In this document: piece after piece, positions 56,051 to 64,000 of the stretch
How the letters are laid out: each line of letters begins with the position of its first letter
Numbering within the stretch: the stretch's first letter is position 1
NCBI GenBank assembly: GCA_015680685.1
Contig: MNCI01020286.1
Location: 1 to 64,000, forward strand
DNA: 64,000 nucleotides
Direction: 5' to 3'
Source of the DNA: Gnetum montanum
Taxonomy: Eukaryota; Streptophyta; Gnetopsida; Gnetales; Gnetaceae
Program-made: the position numbers and the translations under genes
Notes under the pieces: model-generated
Databases searched by the model: none
Told to the model about the DNA's origin: nothing
Seen by the model: the letters and a program-made list of their open reading frames with translations, nothing else

Positions 56051-57003
56051 TGATGAGTGGCGAGGTACCCTTACACTCAACCATACGAATACGAGCGTTT
56101 TCACGTGCGATCCGGTCGAACTCCGCAGACTAAGTGCCTACATGCCCCATGAAACACTTAGGGTTAATTATTCGTTGTCTTCCCAGACTTGTATTTGTCA
56201 TGGTGTATGGTTAAGCAAGTCTGAGGTATATGATTTTTATGGTCTTTTATGTTTTATGTCTTCTATACTAACGAGGAAAGGGTTGAGAAACTAAGGCTAA
56301 CTCTAACTAATGCACTAAGTCTAAATTACCTAGCGTCAGCATTCGTTCCCACTTACCGTACACACCCTAAACCTATGCAACCGTGGTTACCAAACGCTAA
56401 TCGTTACTGGGATCCCACGCGTAACGCACATGCTCGAAGTGGTCGTATTGAGGCACCTAACTAGCCTAAGCATGATAAGCATCTGTTCCTTGGTTATCCG
56501 TACACATCCTTAAATTCTTGTAACCAAGTCATACTTATCCCGCGTTACTAGGAGATAAGGGTGAGAGAATCAAATCGCGATGAGCATCTGTTCTTTGATT
56601 ATCCGTACACATCTGTAAATGCTCGTAATCAAGTCATATTCATTCTGCGCTACTGCAGGTAATAAATAACATGTAGGAAATAATAGGTAATAAAATCTTA
56701 TTCCATGCACTGCAAGGTTTACCCAAGAAGCTTGTCTTTATTGCCATACACAACTTGCGTTCGGGTACAATGTTTCTTGAATAAAGATTCGTTCACTTTT
56801 AGGACTCCTACTGTAGGCACATGGAAAATATTCTATCTCTAGAGTGATCAATCTGCCAGAGTTTCCCTACTTCTAGCCTAAGCTACTGAAACAAGGGGAA
56901 GCTACCTCTTATTTATAGATATGGCGACGCATTGCGATATCGCGTACGTGATATCACAGGGGAAGACGCGATATCGTGGCTCATGTGATATTGCGTCCCA
57001 TCA
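56051..57003 (-). repeat. 3' LTR of E3
   Basis: Sense start TGATGGGACGC at 57003, end CCACTCATCA at 56051; 953 bp. The U3 has three GATATC palindromes (56936-56975) plus a GATATT, upstream of the TATA box TCTATAAATA (about 56911-56920). A tandem duplication lies at 56474-56653. Confidence 0.9.
56474..56653 (-). repeat. tandem duplication inside the E3 3' LTR
   Basis: Two copies (about 56474-56558 and 56579-56653) share GAT(A)AGCATCTGTTC, TTATCCGTACACAT and AATCAAGTCAT-type blocks. The same duplication is present in the other E3 LTR (62897-63075) but not in the LTR of element A. Confidence 0.65.
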
Positions 57004-57016
57004 TACCCCCATGACT
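57004..57016 (-). other. 3' polypurine tract of E3
   Basis: Sense AGTCATGGGGGTA immediately before the LTR start TGATGGG. Confidence 0.85.
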
Positions 57017-58660
57017 AAATGAAAACTCATCCTCGAGTTCATTCCAATGATATCAGGTAGGTATGGGATTATTAAGGGAATAGAAACTAATGGGATGACA
57101 TGTGAATGGATCATCATTACAGACACAACAGACTAGTGTTCATGACAACAAGGGTGAACACCTTATTACATTAACATTAGGCCTCATTTGGCAGCTAAGA
57201 GAAAAGAGAAGAGAGAAGAGGAGAGAAGAAGAGAGAAGAAGTCTTGCTGCTACCAATGCCCATATTGCGCCTTTCGTTGTCCATCCGTAAGCGCATCATC
57301 AATCTTGTTCCTTGCATAGCCGCTTCCAGCGTTGCTCCATTCCAAGTGCTCCTTCCAGATCTGGTTCGTTATTGCATGATCTCCATCTACACACACAACA
57401 CAGTCATATATTAGCAAGGGTAAATGAATTTCAATGTGGGTAATACCTTGCGTCGGTGTAAGTCCATTGGCTGAGTTGTGGTATGGTTGATTACGGATCT
57501 GGAAATGTAGAAATGATAACTACTGAAGGTGTAGGGGTTAGGAGAAAATCGAAAAGTGGGCCCCATACCCCCATGACTAATCGCAAACCTCTAGTAGCGA
57601 GAGAATGGAGAAAGAATAAGAACAAGAAAGAGGAAGAAAAAGAGACAACTAGGACATCGATAAAATAGATGTCAAGATAGAAGTAAACAAAATAAAATTA
57701 ATTGCAAAATGTTAAGGGAAAGAATTTAACTGGTGCACCAAATAGGAATGCCAGTGGGTCCTTCCCAAAGCAGGCTCATGCCCTTAGTGTCCTAACAAAC
57801 CCACATTCAAAGAGTCCGTAGGCTCTGGGAATGTCCTTTGGAACAAGAGTTAAAGTCTTGACTGTGAGAATTTACCAAAAAGAAAACAATGTATCTACTA
57901 AAATATATACTAATGATACAATCGGCAATGAGGTGAACAATGGAGAGAAGGGTGGAGAGAAGAGGATGAAATGGAATCCCAAGAACAAGGTGGTGTATAG
58001 CCCCTTATGTGTTTCATGATTAATGTGACTTGGCAAATCTCATTCCAGCTCCAGCCTCAAACCAACCACATCCAATGACTTTGCATCAATGCACTTGGCC
58101 AAACCATCCACTTGAGTAACAAGAATGCATCTCCAAAGAGTCACCACCATTCTGATGAAAAAAATGAGAGAATGTGAAGCAAGAAGGGCCTTAGTTAGAG
58201 GGAACACTTTTGGTTCCATAACCAGTGCTTGGAGCCCAAATTTATTTCGTCTAAGGGGTGTGCTTTGAATTCTTACTTTATTTGGTTTTTTTTTTGTGTT
58301 TTTATACGTGAGAACCACACCATGCAAAGACTTCTTATTTTTATTGTCTCAGCTTTCGATAATTGGGTAACATCAGAATGGCAAGAAAACTCAAGAAGAA
58401 AACCTCCAAGCACCCAAGAGAATGGCCAACACAAATGCATCAAGTTCCCTTGAAGTCACACCCTTTTCAAACCTTGAGTCCTTCCTTAATTTGAGAAGTA
58501 CCAAGTCACCGATTCGTTAAAGTTCTTATTAGGAAGGGGACTGTACATTTCCAAGCCAAGAGAGACCATAGACTTTGGTGGATGGATGGTTGAAGTGGAC
58601 TCATTGCCTGCCATATCAAAAGAACACACCTTAGTGTCAACATCGTAACTTAAAGGTAAA
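57017..58660 (-). other. noncoding spacer of E3
   Basis: ORF3 and the GATATC/TATA module are absent. Recognisable pieces on the sense strand: the GTGACTTCAAGGGAACTTG block (about 58457-58437), conserved block 2 (57780-57750, CTTTGGGAAGGACCCACT) and a polypurine-like site (57568-57578). A purine-rich stretch at 57195-57245 (plus strand GAGAAG repeats) and 57600-57660 is low-complexity. Short open stretches here show no domain. Confidence 0.5.
57561..57580 (-). other. polypurine-like site in the E3 spacer
   Basis: Sense TTAGTCATGGGGGTATGGGG. It shares 17 bases, TTAGTCATGGGGGTATG, with the 3' polypurine tract and LTR start of the same element. Confidence 0.7.
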
Positions 58661-58741
58661 AACCAAACATTAGCAATCAATGAAAAATAGTCCATACCAT
58701 CGTGAGGAACACTTATTAGGTGACGAACTTACAAGGTGGAT

Positions 58742-58767
58742 CACACACACACACACACACACACACA
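58742..58767. repeat. (CA)13 microsatellite
   Basis: Uninterrupted CA dinucleotide run next to the minisatellite of E3. Confidence 0.95.
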
Positions 58768-58820
58768 AATTGGAAAAGTATAAAGACATTGTAAAACAAA
58801 AACAAGAAAAGTTAAAGAAA

Positions 58821-58975
58821 TTTACAAAACAAAAACGTGTAAAACAAAAATGTGTTAAACAAAAACGTGTAAAACAAAAACGTGTAAAACAAAAATATGT
58901 TAAACAAAAATGTGTAAAATAAAAACTTGTAAAACAAAAACGTGTAAAACAAATATATGTAAAACAAAAACTAAA
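58821..58975. repeat. 15-bp minisatellite in the E3 spacer
   Basis: About ten degenerate copies of a 15-bp unit close to AAAACAAAAACGTGT on the plus strand (T-rich on the element's sense strand). Because 15 is a multiple of 3, both strands give open readings with 5-residue repeats (KQKRV and FCFTR types). These are by-products of the repeat, not genes. It lies where relatives have a simple U-rich tract. Confidence 0.85.
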
Positions 58976-58997
58976 TAGAACTGAGGACCTCCAATGG

Positions 58998-59849
58998 TTA
59001 GCATAGGTGGCCATCTCCCCCATGACTGAATTGTAAGGGAGAGATCTGAAATAATGAATGTCTATTTGAATTTCGTAGAAGTGCCCAACTTCTTCCGAGT
59101 GATGTTTTTAGGTTGAGAGGTGAAAGTTGGCGACACTCATATTCTAAGGTGCCTATGCCTTCGTTGTTAGCATGAGTTTCCTCAGTTTGTTTCGTGCATA
59201 TTAGTTTGCTTTTTCTAGTAGCTGTCAACCACGGGGTGTCTACTACTAGTGTGGTTGCTACATATAGGCACCTTTGGATTTGTGTTTCTTGGGCACACCG
59301 CTCACATGGAAGCAATGTTGAACACTCTTCCATGTCATCACCCTCTGTGTCACTCTATGTGATGCACGGAACTTTCTTCTTCTTGATCTTTTCGTAAATA
59401 TTTATCTTAGATATCTACAAGGAAAGATCATGGATCCCTAGGTATGCATCTACTGTACTTAGCCATGGTCTTTCCATTATAATTAGGAAGCCCCCTTCAT
59501 TGTTAACTTCAATCACTAGGAAATCGGCTAGGTATGACCACCCACACATAGTGGTGATGATGTCCTCCACCAATCCTAAGGGAATGGTGATGGATTGGTT
59601 AGCCATCTCTAGTTGAATGTTGCTCTTCTTAAGTTGGGGTAGGTTCTAGGCTTGATACATTTCTCGTGATATTAAATTGACTTCGGAACTTGAGTCAAGA
59701 AGAGCCTGATGTGGTGCATTCCTGGTGATTTGCAAATAAATTAAGGGGCTCCTAGGGTCAAATAGTTTCCTAGGAAGGTGGCCTACCTTGATCCAGTCGG
59801 TTACGGTATGTGTCAACATAACCGTATGCATACAATTATTTTGGACTAA
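58998..59849 (-). pseudogene. aspartic protease and C-terminal tail of E3
   Basis: In frame with gag (open stretch 60194-59646): WIKVGHLPRKL, then ALLDSSSEVNLISREMY, the retropepsin segment with Ser for Gly. After an in-frame TAG come LPQLKKSNIQLEMANQ, SITIPLGLVEDIITTMCGW and FLIIMERPWLSTVDAYLG. A tail follows to 58998, ending FSHGGDGHLC-stop. The protease would cleave Gag. The ending is equivalent to the Gag endings FSYGGYPPF and FNHGGHPPF of E1 and E2, so those elements look as if protease and pol were removed between the Gag tail and this shared terminus. Confidence 0.8.
59017..59027 (-). other. polypurine core at the gag-protease end, E3
   Basis: Sense AGTCATGGGGG, exact copy of the 3' polypurine core. 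Variants at the same place: E1 (TTAGTTATGGGGGATA, near 23085), E2 (CAATCATGGGGGACA, near 34140) and H (CAATTGTGGGGAGAT, near 27830). Confidence 0.55.
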
Positions 59850-62326
59850 AGGGTGCTCCGAAGTGTTAGATGGTTGAGGCATGTACATGTACTCAACCGC
59901 TTGTTGTTGCGAGAGTTTGTCCGGGCTTCTAGTTTTGAAGAAAGGCATTTTCTTTGTACAGTTGCCAAAACCAGCACCAGGTTGAATATTTACAGCTCTC
60001 GTAGCATTACGTTGCAGTGGTTGAGTAGGGAGTTCCCCTTGCATTGTTGGAATAGATTGTATGGAAACTACAGGTGGAAGAGGTGCGGATGGAGTTAGAG
60101 GATGAGATGAATGTGAGATGCCTCCTGGAGGAGAAGGAGTCCTCCTAAAGTACTCCTGAACTTGGTAGTGATGTTGGGGAGTTGTGTGATCCATAGAGTC
60201 ACCTGGAGAAATCGACTACTGCACATAATAACCATAAGGATCGGGCTATCGGTAAGGGTACTATTGTGTCGACGGTGGCATCCCCCATGACTGTGGGTAT
60301 TGCCACTACTGATGTTGTCCTATGGGCTATGGTGGAGTTCCACTTGAATAATATGTTAGTGGTTGGTGAAACTGCCTTGGATTACCTTGTGGATAAGGTA
60401 ACCTTCGGGGTGTTTGCCGTTGGTTGAGTCTTGGATTTAGCGCATACATCCCAAACTCCTATAGATGTAAGATAACTGGACAACATCCCTTAGGATGGTC
60501 ATAGTGGTAGATCTCACATCCACCATCATCATCTGTGTCAAAGTTCACAGCCTCATCAGAGATAGGAATTTTTCCCTTACCCTTGTTATGTGCAGGGCTT
60601 GAATTTCTCTGCTTTTTTTACCTTTGTCACTACTTCGTTCCTCTTTAGACTCTTCTACGATTTTCAAGACTGTTTCAATTCTCAAGTCTAAGGAATCCCA
60701 CATTTGGTCCACCTTGGTCGATACCTCAGTTGTTAATTTTTGGATCGGCAAGGTTTTAATATTCACCAACTTTTCAACTAGTGACTCATCCTCCTCATCA
60801 CAGAATTTCACTCCCTTCTTTCAAAGGGAGGGATCATGGTTGTATTCTTCCGCACTTTCCCTCTTACGTAGTTCACCCTCTTCTTGCGCTACTTGTTTCA
60901 ACAAGCATTTTACTTCTTGGGCTCTAACTTGTGATAGTCTCCATTGGGCATAAGTCCCAAGGGTTCTTCTCATTTCATGCCTTAGCCCATCCACGATGTG
61001 GCGAAGTTGATCCCGCTGAGCATACCCATGGCCTGGGCAATGATGTAACAATGTATAGTAGCGGGCCATGGAAACATCCAAGGGTTCATAAGTACCTTGT
61101 TTCCAGCCTTGGATCTACTTACACAAATTGGACACTCTAGAGTACGTCTGATATGTATCGTTGAAGAGTTGTAGCATCGTACTCCACCTCCTGATGGTTT
61201 CCAGTTCTAAAGACCAGTACCAACTCTCTACTTCTTTGATGAGTGTCCTTGGGAACAACTTAAGTTTTTGCCACTCATTTTCTATATTTTGCAAGGCACA
61301 GGCATTTTGGAATGCCTATAAATGATGCTGCAAATCAGTGTTATATCCCCCTTCAAAATGTGGGATATTATTCATATCTAAACACTTGATTTGACTATCC
61401 TTTTGATGCCTTGTTGGAATCCTAACAGCCTCTGTGATGTCAAGCATACTTCGGGTTGCGAGTAGGGGCTCTTCATGATCATCTCTTTCATGACGCATGT
61501 GATGTCTTCATGGTTTCCTACTCTCCCTACGTCCTTGCCCTTGTCCTCTCTCTCAACTTTCCCGTCGAGGTCTCTCGTCTTTCCTACCTTTACCCTCACT
61601 GTTATGTTCATGATGGTTGTGCCCAAATGTGGAAGGAGAGGGTGAGTGGTGAGATGAAGGAGAAGAAGAAGGGGAGTCATCACCATGGTGATGTTTCTTA
61701 CCTTCTCTTTAGCTACTTCATCCCCAATAGTTATAATGATCTAAGTGCCCATCCTTAGTGTCAGTGGTTGTTCCTTCCGTGAACAATTGGTTTTCATGGG
61801 GATCAGAACCAGTAGTATGGATTGTTGAGCATAGGTTCTGATGCCTTACCTCCTTACCATCATTAGGAGGGGGAACATCATTTGCTAAAGAACCCGTTAT
61901 AAGGGGTTCCTTGTCTCCTATTTCGATAAGGACGTGCGGGGCCTTGCCCTTCAACAGTGTATGTTAACTCTCCTGTCTTAAGTCCCTCATACGTTGTGCA
62001 TCTATGGGATGGTAATCCCTCATATCAAAGTCTTCAACAACGTATTCAGAAAATAAGTCTTGCATGCCAATCTGTGTCAAGGCATGAAAGAGCATGTTAG
62101 GGACTGATCGATCTAGGGGTAACATGATGTTACCTTGCAGATCTCTCCATCGCAGCTGTTTGTCTTGATGGAGGATAAAAGTAAAGTCTAGAATATACTC
62201 ATCAGGATGAGTATAAACTATCTTGTACTGTTTAGGACTTGGCTAGTTTTGGTTATGTATTGTATGTTGCCGACTGTCTCTAGTGTTAGTCCTAGGTGGT
62301 GAATTACTTTTGTGAGAAGAAGTCAT
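59850..62326 (-). pseudogene. gag: gag of E3 (best preserved gag in the window)
   Basis: Sense ATG at 62326 (MTSSHKSNSPPRTNTRDS). The N-terminal block reads FTFILHQDKQLRWRDLQGN, LPLDRSVPNMLFHAL, LFSEYVVEDFDMRDY; only two stops occur in the first 150 codons. A Lys/Arg/Asp/His-rich linker follows. The Gag core (61390-60830) reads CLDMNNIPHFEGGYNTDLQ, SMARYYTLLHHCPGHGY, QLRHIVDGLRHEMRRTLGTY and LLKQVAQEEGELRKRES. A zinc-knuckle-like CEIYHYDHPKGCC lies at about 60525-60485. The Pro/Tyr/Gln-rich tail contains the core AGTCATGGGGG at 60282-60292 and runs in frame into protease. It would assemble particles and bind RNA. Confidence 0.85.
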
Positions 62327-62450
62327 TTTTATTGGTGTGCTATTTCACCATTATATAATTCTTGTTTAATTAATTAACCCAAAGGTTCGTTTAGGCTCCA
62401 AATGATGTGAGTGATTTCCTTTATGTTCTATTCGGCGCACAAACACTTAG

Positions 62451-62468
62451 TCCCTGGCAACAGCGGCA
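62451..62468 (-). other. primer-binding site (tRNA-Asp type), E3
   Basis: Sense TGCCGCTGTTGCCAGGGA, 15 of 18 matches to the tRNA-Asp complement. Confidence 0.85.
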
Positions 62469-62469
62469 A

Positions 62470-63443
62470 TGATGAGTGGCGAGATACCCCTACACTCAAC
62501 CATACAAATACAAGCGTTTTCATGCACGATCTGATCAAACTCTGCAGACTAAGTGCCTACACGCCCCATGGAACACTTAGGGTTAATTATTCATTATCTT
62601 CCCAGACTTACTTGTATTTGTCATGGTGTATGGTTAAGCAAGTCTGAGGTATATGATTTTTATGGTCTTTTATGTTTTATGTCTTCTATACTAACGAGGA
62701 AAGGGTTGAGAAACTAAGGCTAACTCTAGCTAATGCACTAAGTCTAAATTACCTAGCGTTAGCATTTGTTCCCACTTACCATACACACCCTTCACCTATG
62801 CAACTGTGGTTACCAAACGCTAATCATTACTGGGATCCCACGCGTAACGCACATGCTCAAAGTGGTCGTATTGACGCACCTAACTAGCCTAAGCATGATA
62901 AGCATCTGTTCCTTGGTTATTCGTACACATCCTTAAATTCTTGTAACCAAGTCATACTTATCCCGCGTTACTAGGAGATAAGGGTGAGAGAATCTAATTG
63001 TGATGAACATCCGTTTCTTGATTATCCGTACACATTCGTAAATGCTCGTAATCAAGTCATACTCATTCCATGCTACTGCAAGTAATAAATAACATGTAGA
63101 AAATAACATGTAATAAAATCCTATTCCATGCACTGTAAGGTTTATCCAAGAAGCTCATCTTTATTGCCATACACAACTTGCGTTCAGGTACAATGTTGCT
63201 CGAATAAATATCCGTTCACTTTTAGGACTCCTACTATGGGCACATGGAAAATATTCTATCTCTAAAGTGATCAATCTGGTAGAGTTTCCCTACTTCTAGC
63301 CTAGGATACTGAAACAAGGAGAAGCTGCCTCTTATTTATAGATATGGCGGTGCACCGTGATATTGTGTACACGATATCGCAAGGGAAGACGCGATATCAC
63401 GAGGGATGCGATATCGCAACAGCCATGACATCGTGTGCCATAA
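62470..63443 (-). repeat. 5' LTR of E3
   Basis: 974 bp; sense end CCACTCATCA at 62470, sense start TTATGGCACAC at 63443, where the expected TGATGG has a base change. GATATC palindromes lie between about 63360 and 63415; TATA box near 63333-63341. It differs from the 3' copy mainly by transitions at CpG sites. Confidence 0.9.
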
Positions 63444-63448
63444 AAAAT

Positions 63449-63638
63449 CATGTGCCTCAGTTACATTTAACCATACCTTTACACTTCACAAGTGAAACTA
63501 AGAAAACAACACATCCATTAGATTCACTACCTAGATTCAATGTTCTTAGAAAGTTAAAGTTTATGGAATTCAACTAGATTGCTTAGTGAATGTTAGTGAT
63601 TCATATGGTTGGGTATAGGGATTTCTCATTGCTCATCA
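63449..63638 (+). repeat. 3' LTR of B, last part
   Basis: Continues the B LTR after E3 (matches 41299-41488) and ends GCTCATCA, followed by the TSD TGAGG. Confidence 0.85.
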
Positions 63639-63643
63639 TGAGG

Positions 63644-64000
63644 CAATGTTAATATTCTAGCAATTGGTTTAAGCTCATGAACATTGTCCTTCCACATTAA
63701 GCTAGTAAAGTCTAAGTTTATTGTTTAGCTCACAATAAGGCATATGATATCTAATGTTGATTGACCATTAATACTCCTAGCAGACATGATAAAAATGAAT
63801 ATGGCTTTTAATTCTAAGTGAAACAAGTAAATGATTCTATCTTAGCTTATGGCAATGAGTATCCATTCCTAATCAATCGTACACACCTTGGGCTTCATGT
63901 AACTGCTACTGGGATACCAAGCGTTATGCTACTAGGCATACCAAGCAATAACACTACTGGGCTTACCAAGCAATTACACTTAAGTACTCAAGATCAATCG
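63644..64000 (-). repeat. 5' LTR of element H, outer part, runs off the window
   Basis: Continues the H LTR after B. Blocks such as GCAATGAGTATCCATTCC and ACTGGGATACCAAGC match the LTRs of E1 (about 25800-25900) in antisense orientation. The U3 lies beyond 64000. Confidence 0.65.

Larger units (their letters stand above)
56051..63443 (-). mobile_element. element E3: gag-protease element without RT, integrase or ORF3
   Basis: A complete insertion in the B 3' LTR with a perfect target duplication AAAAT (56046-56050 and 63444-63448). 5' LTR on the right (62470-63443), primer site, gag fused in frame to protease, U-rich minisatellite, spacer, polypurine tract, 3' LTR on the left (56051-57003). 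Only 5.5 kb is internal. It keeps more CpG than its neighbours and its Gag frame has few stops, so it is among the younger insertions. It would need RT and integrase in trans. Confidence 0.9.
40613..63638 (+). mobile_element. element B: full Athila-like retrotransposon with pol and ORF3, carrying three nested insertions
   Basis: 5' LTR (40613-41488), primer site, gag, protease, RT, RNase H, integrase, assembly gap, spacer, internal promoter-like module, polypurine-like site, ORF3, polypurine tract and 3' LTR (53563-63638, split in three). Target duplication TGAGA/TGAGG (40608-40612, 63639-63643; one mismatch) in the 5' LTR of H. After removing the solo LTR, the Copia-like LTR and E3, the element is about 12.9 kb, a normal size for Athila-like elements. 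It is the only pol-bearing member of the family here, but every gene is broken. Confidence 0.85.
15378..64000 (-). mobile_element. element H: old host Athila-like retrotransposon, split by three insertions
   Basis: Reading right to left on the minus strand, its parts are: 5' LTR (40530-40612 and 63644 to past the window end), primer site (40511-40528), gag start (40382-39913), gag continuation (30797-28661), protease and tail (28660-27786), spacer (27785-26359 and 17257-16465) and ORF3 (16464-15378, truncated). Three insertions with target duplications explain the breaks: E1 (GTCCA), E2 (GTGTT) and B (TGAGA/TGAGG). RT, RNase H and integrase are missing between protease and spacer. The 3' LTR is not found. 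It must be older than E1, E2 and B, which lie inside it, and it is the most decayed of the family. Confidence 0.75.

Noticed and set aside
56249-56464. 71-codon plus-strand open frame repeated in both E3 LTRs (also 62672-62887)
   Set aside because: It is antisense to the element and duplicated only because LTRs are duplicated. Substitutions change many residues, and the related LTR of element A has stops in this frame.
58670-59023. Open frames with 5-residue repeats on both strands
   Set aside because: They are created by the 15-bp minisatellite, whose unit length is a multiple of three. There is no start context or domain.
1-64000. CRISPR arrays, tRNA or rRNA genes, bacterial operons
   Set aside because: No regularly spaced short repeats, tRNA-like cloverleaf genes or rRNA sequence were seen. 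The tRNA-Asp similarity is limited to primer-binding sites.

Overview
This is a gene-poor, repeat-dense stretch of nuclear DNA from a land plant with a large genome. It is AT-rich and depleted in CpG, and almost everything recognisable is retroelement. The dominant family is a Ty3/gypsy, Athila-like LTR retrotransposon. Its LTRs begin TGATG and end CATCA. Its primer site is complementary to the 3' end of plant tRNA-Asp (decayed versions of TGGCGCCGTTGCCGGGGA). Insertions make 5-bp target duplications, and an ORF3 sits in the position of env. An L1-type LINE with DUF4283, endonuclease, RT and zf-RVT relics is also typical of plants. I see no ordinary host gene, tRNA, rRNA or CRISPR array. All coding regions are pseudogenes or relics, so coordinates of internal genes are approximate. 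The species cannot be named from the sequence.

Layout. 1-1110: gag relic of another gypsy element. 1641-2960: unidentified coding relic. 3059-6870 (-): degraded LINE. 7073-13463 (+): chimeric element A, with 5' LTR and gag of one subfamily joined to ORF3 and 3' LTR of another. 13464-15377: unidentified coding relic and a diverged direct-repeat pair. 15378 to beyond 64000 (-): old host element H (ORF3, spacer, protease, gag, primer site, part of the 5' LTR), split by three insertions: E1 (17263-26353, -, TSD GTCCA), E2 (30803-39907, +, TSD GTGTT) and B (40613-63638, +, TSD TGAGA/TGAGG). B is the only member with pol. B in turn contains a solo LTR (43958-44770, -), a Copia-like solo LTR (53909-55782) and element E3 (56051-63443, -, TSD AAAAT).

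How the parts relate. B has gag, protease, RT, RNase H, integrase and ORF3. E1 and E2 have gag and ORF3 but no protease or pol. H has gag, protease and ORF3 but no RT or integrase. E3 has gag and protease only. The family therefore looks like one autonomous type plus several derivatives that would need RT and integrase supplied in trans.

Most interesting is the long noncoding spacer between gag/pol and ORF3. In H, E1, E2 and B it holds the same ordered modules: a U-rich tract; conserved block 1; conserved block 2; a promoter-like module (U3-type motifs plus TATA box) about 280-300 bp later; a polypurine-tract-like site; and a consensus 3' splice site directly against the ORF3 ATG. The promoter-like module carries the motif class seen in the U3 of the same subfamily: GATATC palindromes in E1 and E2, TCAACAAGATC in B. 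E3, which lost ORF3, also lacks the promoter-like module. The polypurine-tract core AGTCATGGGGG occurs four times exactly on the sense strand of E3, and variants lie at matching places in its relatives. Internal promoter plus several polypurine sites resembles the organisation of foamy viruses, and I know of no description of it for this plant group.
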